From JADLGL01 sp050184415 (GTDB lineage: Bacteria; Pseudomonadota; Alphaproteobacteria; Rhizobiales; Kaistiaceae): 64,000 nt of DNA. The DNA lies in the NCBI GenBank assembly GCA_050184415.1, contig JBFXAJ010000017.1:1-64000 (forward strand), written 5' to 3'. The notes beneath the pieces are model-generated. The model worked only from the letters and a program-made list of their open reading frames with translations, searched no databases and had not been told where the DNA came from. The position numbers were made by a program, and so were the translations under genes. This document shows, one piece after another, positions 57,627 through 64,000 of the stretch. Within the stretch, counting starts at the first letter, position 1. Each line of letters begins with the position of its first letter.

Positions 57627-60240
57627 TTTCGGCCTCCTGCCGTTCGAGCGCCTTGCGACGTCCGAGGTGCCTTGCCACGCGAAGCCGCTGCCACAACGCC
57701 ACCCCGAGCCCGAGGAGGATCACGAGGACCGGCGCCGCCAGGATGTTGATCAGGCGGAGGCGGTTGCCGATCGCGTCGATCTCGCTCCGAAGGTCGGCGC
57801 GGACGTCGCGGAGCTCCTCGCGGACCTCGAGAATACGCTGGTTGAAGGCGTCCACGGTCTCGCGCTGCTGGGGCGTGAGCGCGGCGATCTGCCCGTCGGG
57901 CGTTAGGGCCTGGCCGCGCACGGTCGCGAGCTGGGCCTCGGTTTCCGCGAGCTCGGCCTGGAGCTGCGCCTCGATGGAGCGGTTGCGCTCGGCCGCCGCG
58001 GCCTCGATCGCATCCAGCGTCGTGAACGGGCGGAGCGAGACGCCGCGGCCGCGCAGCGCGATCAGCTCGCCGCCATTGGTGAGATTGTCGAGGGCGTTGA
58101 TGACGAAGTCGGCGTTCTGCGTGATCGAGGCGCCGGTGTCGTCGATGTTGACGTCGTCGGCGAGAAGGTCGGTGTCGGCGACGATGATGACGGAGATCGG
58201 CCCCTCCGAGCGGGCGATCAGCTCCGGTGGGTCGGGCGGCGGCTGCTCGTCCGGTCCCGGAGCAGGGACGGGCGGCGCCCCTTCGGGGAACGCCGTCGAG
58301 ACTTGGCCGGTGATGCGGGCCGCCATCGCGAGCGGCGCGCCGCCGGCGACGAATTCGTCGACCAGGGCGGTCGGATTGGCGCGCCGGATCAGCGTCGCCT
58401 GGTCCAGCAGCATCGAATTGGCCGAGCTCACGATCAGCGGCGAGAAGGTCGTGGTGGCGCCGGCGATCGGGCGCAGCGAGCCGGCCGACGAGATGCGCAT
58501 GAGCTGAAGCTGTGCGGTGACCGGATCGTCCTGGTTGAACTGCGCCGGGCGGACGATGAGCCAGGGCGGATAGTCGGTCACGACGATCTGGTTGCCCGCC
58601 TGGGCCCGCACCTCGATCGCAAGGTCGAGGTCGCCGACCACGCGGTCAACCGCCATGTCCACCCCCCACGCCGCGAGCAGCGGCTCGAGATAGGAGTCGG
58701 GATATTGCGGCACGGCCGGGTTGTTGGGGTCGGCAGGCCCGTGCTCCGACAGCGGATCCACGAAGGCGAGGAGGGAGCCGCCGCGGATCACGTACTGGTC
58801 GATCGCGTAGAGCGCCGATGGCGTGAGCGCGTGGGGGTGGACGAGCACCAGCGCGTCGACATCGTCGGGAATGGCGGTGATGTCGGGCGGAATCTGGCGC
58901 AGCTCGAAATCGGCGCCAAGCCGCTCGATGATCGCGCTCGGCTGGCGGTTGAGCGCGGAGCTGCCGAAGATGCCGAGGCCGTCGATGACGCCGACGATCG
59001 GCTCGGTCGGCCGCGCCAGCCGGACCACCGCGCGGGTCAGGTCGTATTCGAGATAGGGCTCGCGGGTCGGCTGCAGCGCCTCGATGACTTCCAGCTGGTC
59101 AAGCGCATTGGTACCGACGAGGCCGATATAGCCGCGCTCGCCGGCGCGGCTCAGATTGAAGCCGACGAGGCCGAGCGCGATCGCCTTGTCCTCGTCCACC
59201 GAGAAGGGCTGCGGGTCGATCTGCTCGAAACGGACCATCCCGTTCGAGATCCGCTCATAGCTGCGGAGGAGCTCGGAGACGCGCTCGGTATAGGGCCGCA
59301 GCGTCGGGACGTCGTTGACCAGCGGTGTCGAAAGGTAGAACCGCAGCGTCACCGGCTCGTCGAGGCTCGTCAGCACGGCGCGCGTCGCCGGCGAGACGGT
59401 GTAGATGCGGTCCTCGGTGAGATCGGCACGGATGCCGCCGAGGGTGAGGGCCACGACCAGATTGGTGGTCAGGAACAGCGCCACCGAGAGGAACGCCGCG
59501 CGCGCCGAGAAGCGCGGGCTCGCGGAGATCGCGAGCCGGTTGAGGAACAGGAAAAGGACGATCAGCGTCAGCAGGAAGATGATCGACCGCGCTTCGACGG
59601 CGCCGCTCGCCATCGCATCGAAATGGGTGACGAGCGAGAACGACGCGATGAGGTCCACGAGGTAGCGCGGCGCCCATCCCGTGAAGAGGTTGAGGACGAG
59701 GTCGAGGCCGCTCAGCATCAGAAGGAACGAAACGGCGGCGCCGTAGACGAACGCGACGACCGGGTTCGAGGTCAGCGCGGAGACGCAGGCGACGGCCGCG
59801 ATCAGCGCTCCTGCGGTGAGGATCGTCGCGACATAGCCGCCGATGATGACCCCGTTGTCGGGATCGCCGAGATAGTTGACCGTGATCCAGATCGGGAAGG
59901 TGAGCGCGATCGCGATGGTCACGAAGGCCCAGGCAGCGAGGAATTTTCCGACGACGGCCTGACCGGCGGTGATCGGCTGGGTCATCAGGAGCTCGAAGGT
60001 GCCGTAGCGGCGTTCCTCCGCCCACAGCCGCATCCCGACCGCAGGAATCAGCACCAGAAAGAGCCACGGGACGAAGTCGAAGAACGGCCGCAGGTCGGCC
60101 TGCCGCCGCTCGAGGAAGTCGCCGACATAGAACGTCGCCGCCCCGCTGGCGGCGAGAAAGGCGACGATGAACACGTACGCGATGGGCGTCGCAAAATACG
60201 CCCCGAGCTCGCGCCGAGCTACTCCCAACATTACCCGCAT
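57616..60240 (-). CDS. GldF-type ABC permease fused to GldG-type auxiliary domain
   Basis: An 874-residue inner-membrane protein. The first ~240 residues are an ABC-2 permease with six spans (AYVFIVAFLAASGAATFYVG, LFLVLIPAVGMRLWAEERR, TFELLMTQPITAGQAVVGKF); the next span begins a GldG-like part (FLTTNLVVALTLGGIRADLT, YTVSPATRAVLTSLDEPVTL, IAIPDDVDALVLVHP-like PDDVDALVLVHPHALTP, GGSLLAFVDPLSEHG), ending with a coiled coil and a last span (INILAAPVLVILLGLGVALW). The ATG at 60240 follows GGGAGGAAC. The usual upstream ATPase gene is missing. Confidence 0.9.
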   Translation of the reverse strand: MRVMLGVARRELGAYFATPIAYVFIVAFLAASGAATFYVGDFLERRQADLRPFFDFVPWLFLVLIPAVGMRLWAEERRYGTFELLMTQPITAGQAVVGKFLAAWAFVTIAIALTFPIWITVNYLGDPDNGVIIGGYVATILTAGALIAAVACVSALTSNPVVAFVYGAAVSFLLMLSGLDLVLNLFTGWAPRYLVDLIASFSLVTHFDAMASGAVEARSIIFLLTLIVLFLFLNRLAISASPRFSARAAFLSVALFLTTNLVVALTLGGIRADLTEDRIYTVSPATRAVLTSLDEPVTLRFYLSTPLVNDVPTLRPYTERVSELLRSYERISNGMVRFEQIDPQPFSVDEDKAIALGLVGFNLSRAGERGYIGLVGTNALDQLEVIEALQPTREPYLEYDLTRAVVRLARPTEPIVGVIDGLGIFGSSALNRQPSAIIERLGADFELRQIPPDITAIPDDVDALVLVHPHALTPSALYAIDQYVIRGGSLLAFVDPLSEHGPADPNNPAVPQYPDSYLEPLLAAWGVDMAVDRVVGDLDLAIEVRAQAGNQIVVTDYPPWLIVRPAQFNQDDPVTAQLQLMRISSAGSLRPIAGATTTFSPLIVSSANSMLLDQATLIRRANPTALVDEFVAGGAPLAMAARITGQVSTAFPEGAPPVPAPGPDEQPPPDPPELIARSEGPISVIIVADTDLLADDVNIDDTGASITQNADFVINALDNLTNGGELIALRGRGVSLRPFTTLDAIEAAAAERNRSIEAQLQAELAETEAQLATVRGQALTPDGQIAALTPQQRETVDAFNQRILEVREELRDVRADLRSEIDAIGNRLRLINILAAPVLVILLGLGVALWQRLRVARHLGRRKALERQEAESVA

Positions 60241-60461
60241 GTTCCTCCCGCCCCTCCAGGCGTCGCGGCCCGTCTTCATGACACGAGCCCGATGGAGAGG
60301 CTAGCGGGATTGCTTCGCCGGCTGGGGGAAGTTGCGTGGATGCCGCTTCGCGGGGGAAGGATCGCAGGCTAATGTCATTTCCGAGGGACGCGATTCCGGC
60401 TTTCGGGGGGGAGTGCCGGCGCGGCTGAGGGGCCGTGCGCGTTCACCGGGAGGAGAGCCGC

Positions 60462-60959
60462 ATGAAGCGAATGCTCGGACTCGCTGTTGCCGTTGCGCTT
60501 GTCGCCGTTCCGCAGCCGTCGGTCGCGGGCACCTGGGTGAACGGCGGGACCTTCGATTTCCAGCGCAATGTCGGTATCAGCTTCCTCCGCCTGCTCTGGG
60601 AGCCGGGCGAAGCGCAGATGACCATCCGCTGCGATGAACTTGACGGGCTCTGGGTGGACGCCGGCGTCGCCGGGGACGGCGCGACTACGGGAGCGGCCCT
60701 CGCCACGGTCACCCTGACCTTTCTCCAGGCCGGCGTGTCGACCGAGATCGCGGCCGAAGGACCGGTTGTGGTCCGCGGCGACGGGGCGGTCCTCGTATCC
60801 ATCGCGGGTCCCGCCGCAGCGCCGCTCGGGCCGGCATTCCTCACACCGTTCGACGCGCTGACGGTGACGATCGGCGACGTCACGCTGCCGGTTCCGGTCG
60901 AGGGACTGGGCGAGCGGCTGACGGCCCTGGCCGACCGGTGCCCGGCGTGGCCGCGCTAG
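60462..60959 (+). CDS. Exported beta-rich protein, unknown
   Basis: A 165-residue secreted protein (signal: LGLAVAVALVAVPQPSVA then GTWV). Mature part is beta-rich (FDFQRNVGISFLRLLWEPGE, AQMTIRCDELDGLWVDAGV, VVVRGDGAVLVSIAGP, TVTIGDVTLPVPVEG) with two cysteines (TIRCDEL, ADRCPAW) near opposite ends, possibly a disulfide. No family recognised. GGGAGGAGAGCCGC precedes the ATG. It is divergent from the GldF-GldG gene and reads toward SNase-fold protein C. Confidence 0.72.
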   Translation: MKRMLGLAVAVALVAVPQPSVAGTWVNGGTFDFQRNVGISFLRLLWEPGEAQMTIRCDELDGLWVDAGVAGDGATTGAALATVTLTFLQAGVSTEIAAEGPVVVRGDGAVLVSIAGPAAAPLGPAFLTPFDALTVTIGDVTLPVPVEGLGERLTALADRCPAWPR

Positions 60960-61024
60960 CCTGGGTGGAGGCGGCAAGCTTGCGCGACGCGGCTACGGTT
61001 TCCTATGGTCGAGGCGGGAAGAGG

Positions 61025-62287
61025 GTGGGCCCTTTGCGATCGCTGCTGGTCCTGGCGTTCATGACGCTGGCGGTTGCGCCGGCCGCGGCCCAGGTATCCG
61101 GCCGGGCGACGGCGCTATCCAGCGATAGTCTCTCGATCAATGGCGAGGCCTTCGCCCTCTTCGGCATCGACGGCGTCGAGCTCCATCAGTTCTGCTTCGT
61201 CAACGGGCGCCCGCTCGCCTGCGGCGCGACCGCGACGCGTGCGTTCCAGACCCTCGTCGATCCGGTCGTCGTGACCTGTACGCCAACCGGCGCGACGGCC
61301 GGCGCCGCGGCTGTGGCCGTCTGCACCAGCGAGGAGGGCGATCTCGCCGACCTCATCGTGCGCGAGGGCTGGGCGCTCGCCGACCGCGAGATCTCGACCG
61401 ACTATGTTGCGGCGGAGGACGCGGCGCGCGCCGAGGGCGTGGGCGTCTGGCAGGGAACATTCGTGGAGCCCTGGACCTATCGCTCCAACCTCGACGCCGT
61501 CGCCCGCCGCTACGTGGCGGCGGCGATGCCCGGGATTCAGGCGGATGCCGCAGCCATCCTCCTTGCGCCGCCTGACGACCGGCGTTTCGGGGTCCTCACC
61601 GGCTTCACGATCGAGCTGGGGCCGACCGCGGCGACCGCGGCGCCGAGCGATTTCACCCGCGGAGACATCGATCGCGCGCTGATCGAGCAGCCGTTCGGAG
61701 CCACCGGCGTGTTCCGCTGGGAGGACGTTGCGACGGCGCTCGGCGCCTGGGGCGATGCGATCGTCGGCGAGATCGCGCAGGACGCGATCGATGATCTCTG
61801 GCTCGAATTGCGCCGCCGGCCCGGCACCGACGTGGTGCTCGAAGAGGAGGACCAGGGCGCCTACTACGACGCGGTCATCGCCGCCGCCGAGCCGATCCTC
61901 GCCGCGGGCCGCCAGCCGATCCTGATCGTCGCTTCGCGCGCGGTGCCGTTCTGGATCGACGACTGGTTCCTGGGCTATCCGCCGCCGGGCGCAGTGACCG
62001 AAGCGAAGGAAATCGAAGACCCCAACTACATCGGGACCATCGACGGCGTGGACGTCTATGTCGGCGTGACCCCGAACGACATCTCGCTCGTCTTCCCGCA
62101 GGACATCCTCAGCGCGCTCGTCTACGCCGACCAAGGCGGCGGAGCGGTGGTGGCGGCGGCAGGAACACCGCCCGAGGATCCGACGGACTGGGTGCTCCAC
62201 TACGTCCGCGAGGTGCGCTGGCGCGACGATCCCGTGGTCCGGATCACCTATCCCTTCGATCCCAATCCCTACAATCTCGGCAGTTGA
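61025..62287 (+). CDS. Secreted SNase-fold protein C with an extra C-terminal domain
   Basis: About 420 residues: signal (SLLVLAFMTLAVAPAAA then QVSG), an SNase-like OB fold (about 26-155) and a further ~260 residues of unknown type. In the first part ALFGIDGVELHQFC, VNGRPLACGA, VVVTCTPTG, AAVAVCTS and AEGVGVWQGTFVEPW match proteins A and B, including four cysteines; Arg35 is Ala and Arg87 is Ala, so it is not a nuclease. The C-terminal part (LHYVREVRWRDDPVVRITYP near the end) is unrecognised. Start uncertain: GTG at 61025 or TTG at 61034, both with purine-rich sequence upstream. Confidence 0.75.
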   Translation: MGPLRSLLVLAFMTLAVAPAAAQVSGRATALSSDSLSINGEAFALFGIDGVELHQFCFVNGRPLACGATATRAFQTLVDPVVVTCTPTGATAGAAAVAVCTSEEGDLADLIVREGWALADREISTDYVAAEDAARAEGVGVWQGTFVEPWTYRSNLDAVARRYVAAAMPGIQADAAAILLAPPDDRRFGVLTGFTIELGPTAATAAPSDFTRGDIDRALIEQPFGATGVFRWEDVATALGAWGDAIVGEIAQDAIDDLWLELRRRPGTDVVLEEEDQGAYYDAVIAAAEPILAAGRQPILIVASRAVPFWIDDWFLGYPPPGAVTEAKEIEDPNYIGTIDGVDVYVGVTPNDISLVFPQDILSALVYADQGGGAVVAAAGTPPEDPTDWVLHYVREVRWRDDPVVRITYPFDPNPYNLGS

Positions 62288-62335
62288 GGACGCGTCGATG
62301 AGGCGGCGGGACCACGGGGCAGCCGGAGGACAGGA

Positions 62336-63466
62336 ATGAACCGTCTCGTCCTTGTCGGCGCGACCGCGATCATCGTGCTCGGCCTTCTGGTGTTCGTCCT
62401 CACGAGCGGCGGCGGGGGCGGGGATCCGGAGCCGCCAGTCACCGCCGAGACGCCCGCGGTTCCGCTTGCCGAGCCGGCCGCAGCGGCGGACCCCGCCGCC
62501 GCAGTCGACGCTCCGGCCGCAGGGGCAGGGGCCGACGCTCATCCGACGCTCGTTGCCTGGACGGCGGCGCTGGCTGCGGCCGGGGTCGAGGCGACCTACG
62601 AGGACCCGCGGGCGGACGGCACCGGCGTTTTCGTGCGCGACGTGGTTGTCTCGGGCGCGCCCGAAGGCCTGCCCTGGCGCTGGAGCGCCCCGCAGGCCGC
62701 CATCAGGCCCGGCGCCGACGGCCAGTTCGAGGTCCAGCCGACCGCGCCGTTCGAATTCGGCGTGACGGTCGCCGGCGAAGAGCGGACCATCGCGGTCGCT
62801 GCCGGGAACGCCGTGATGAGCTCCGTCCGCGGCATCGATGGTGCGCTGACCGCGCTGACGGTGGCGCTGGCCGACGCGGAGCTGCGGCGCGGTGACGGCG
62901 AGGCAATCACGATCGGTTCGGGGCGGATCACCATCGCTCTGCCGGAGGGGCCGCGCCCGCTTCCCGCCGGGAGCACCATCGGCATCTGGTTCGAGAATAT
63001 GGTCGTGCCGGCTGCTGTCGGCGGCGGCCTCGGCACTGCGATCAACGTCCTGACGGCGACGCTCGCGATCAACCGCGCCGAAGAGCTCACCGGCGCCGAC
63101 GTCACGCGCAACTGGATGGCAGGGTTTGCCGATGCCACGCTGACCGGACTGTCATTGCGCTGGGGGCGGCTCGAGGCGGAAGGCACGGGAGCGCTCACCA
63201 TCGACGCCGAGGGGCGGCCGGAGGGCGAGATCCAGCTCGCCGCTCCCGACATTCTCACCGTCCTTGACGGGATCCATTCGGCCGTCCGCTTCGACGAAAC
63301 CACCATGGCCGACGTTTACGCGGCCATTCTCCTTGCGATGCGCGACGACCCGTCCGCCCCCGTGCCGGTGACGGTCGCCGTCCGCGGCGGCGAGATCCTG
63401 CTCCTCGGCGCGCCGCTGGGGACGGCCGACCTCGTGCTCGGAACGGTCGGTCCCCTGCTCCCCTAG
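62336..63466 (+). CDS. DUF2125 domain protein
   Basis: A 376-residue protein with an N-terminal membrane anchor or signal (LVLVGATAIIVLGLLVFVL), an Ala/Pro linker to about residue 65, then the DUF2125 fold: VVVSGAPEGLPWRWSAPQAA, IAVAAGNAVMSSVRGID, and LEAEGTGALTIDAEGRPEGE, which is the family's most typical stretch. DUF2125 is an alphaproteobacterial family of unknown function, probably periplasmic. Begins 49 bp after SNase-fold protein C and overlaps the end of the next leftward gene by 4 bp. Confidence 0.82.
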   Translation: MNRLVLVGATAIIVLGLLVFVLTSGGGGGDPEPPVTAETPAVPLAEPAAAADPAAAVDAPAAGAGADAHPTLVAWTAALAAAGVEATYEDPRADGTGVFVRDVVVSGAPEGLPWRWSAPQAAIRPGADGQFEVQPTAPFEFGVTVAGEERTIAVAAGNAVMSSVRGIDGALTALTVALADAELRRGDGEAITIGSGRITIALPEGPRPLPAGSTIGIWFENMVVPAAVGGGLGTAINVLTATLAINRAEELTGADVTRNWMAGFADATLTGLSLRWGRLEAEGTGALTIDAEGRPEGEIQLAAPDILTVLDGIHSAVRFDETTMADVYAAILLAMRDDPSAPVPVTVAVRGGEILLLGAPLGTADLVLGTVGPLLP

Positions 63467-64000
63467 TTGCCGCCATTGGCAGCGAGGAGGAGGACGGACA
63501 GGAACTCGCCCGCGATCGGGATGTGTCGCGACGACCAGGCGTTGACCTCGTAGGTCCCGGTGTTCGCGAGGTCGTCGCGGTAGACACCGGCCTCGACGAT
63601 CCGGGCCACCGCCTCGTCGAGCAGCGGCCGTCCTTCGGACGAGGCGGCCCAGATCGCGATGAGCTTCGGCGGTCCGTCCCCGCCGGCGGCAAGAATGGAA
63701 CCGCCCGAGGACCGCTGGGCGCCGTCGCAGTCCGTCGTGAAATAGGCGATCGCGCCGAAGCGGCGGAGAAGGTCGCGGACCCGGCACGCCCCGATCGTCT
63801 TCGGGTGCAGCATGGTGCCGTCGGCGGCGAGAGTGAAGTAGTCCTGGCTGTGCGTGACCGAAAGGACCGGCTCGGAGGGCGCGACGGCGCCGCCCGCCGT
63901 CGGATCGATCTCGTAGGGCGTCGCACTCAGAGGATGCTCGAGCCGGGCCACGGCCCAGTCGCCGATCATCCGGTCGAACAGCCGCGATCCCCCTTCGGGC
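63463..64000 (-). CDS. Unknown protein, truncated by the window edge
   Basis: The leftward frame stays open to the right edge: residues PEGGSRLFDRMIGDW precede the first internal Met, so the true start is probably outside. About 179 residues are visible. AVARLEHPLSATPYEIDPTA, DYFTLAADGTMLHPKTIGAC and LLLAANGGN at the end do not match a family I know. Two cysteines (IGACRVR, TTDCDGA). It is convergent with the DUF2125 gene. Confidence 0.55.
   Translation of the reverse strand, partial: PEGGSRLFDRMIGDWAVARLEHPLSATPYEIDPTAGGAVAPSEPVLSVTHSQDYFTLAADGTMLHPKTIGACRVRDLLRRFGAIAYFTTDCDGAQRSSGGSILAAGGDGPPKLIAIWAASSEGRPLLDEAVARIVEAGVYRDDLANTGTYEVNAWSSRHIPIAGEFLSVLLLAANGGN

Overview
The window is high-GC alphaproteobacterial chromosome. 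The block folA-hflK-hflC-degP-serB/miaA-ilvB-ilvN-ilvC resembles the core order of Hyphomicrobiales (rhizobia and relatives), so a member of that order or a close neighbour is the best guess; this is inference from gene order and codon use, not from a marker gene. No insertion sequence, prophage, CRISPR array or rRNA was seen. One tRNA gene (Lys, CTT) is present.

Region 1 (1-12.1 kb) reads mostly leftward: a Tat-exported TRAP solute receptor, a PhzF-type isomerase, ilvC, small DUF1905 and DUF2461 proteins, a run of small stress/envelope proteins (GlsB/YeaQ, a DUF1579-like protein, YidB, DUF4893), and a TetR-DHA2 efflux pair whose two control regions share an operator-like repeat. A LuxR-type regulator is divergent from a family 3 solute-binding protein across a perfect 12-bp-arm palindrome. 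HdeD follows.

Region 2 (12.2-26.4 kb) is housekeeping. The ilvB-DUF2225-yqhA-ilvN operon has a clear peptide attenuator: promoter, a 15-codon leader with Ile-Leu-Val-Val, and a U-tailed hairpin. Then come miaA, serB, a GNAT acetyltransferase, degP, hflC, hflK, folA, a small membrane protein and leuA (with a weaker candidate leucine leader).

Region 3 (26.6-36.8 kb) is mixed: an S33-like hydrolase fused to a membrane domain, a GGDEF-EAL sensor, an MscS channel, the first PQQ dehydrogenase behind a long, structured 5' region, tRNA-Lys, a methyltransferase and a cysteine-cluster protein.

Region 4 (36.9-64 kb) is the unusual part: a dense block of exported and membrane genes built around PQQ alcohol dehydrogenases. 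It has two more PQQ dehydrogenases, two cytochromes c, an SCO1-Sel1 fusion, two secreted nuclease-fold (SNase-like) proteins that lack the catalytic arginine and a third further right, pentapeptide-repeat proteins and a conserved four-cysteine domain with a CGTNGG motif. In one dehydrogenase operon that domain and the pentapeptide protein are separate genes; in the other they are fused. All three dehydrogenases carry the D-x-D pair associated with lanthanide use, but two have exchanged the other metal-ligand positions in a charge-preserving way. Next to them lie an ExbB/ExbD-like proton-channel operon with an atypical periplasmic domain, the ABC transporter, beta-propeller and solute-binding set known from PQQ alcohol dehydrogenase systems, and a GldF-GldG fusion with a DUF4340 partner but no ATPase of its own. 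No PQQ biosynthesis gene was found. The likely theme is periplasmic alcohol oxidation feeding electrons to cytochrome c, with a large, poorly described accessory set.
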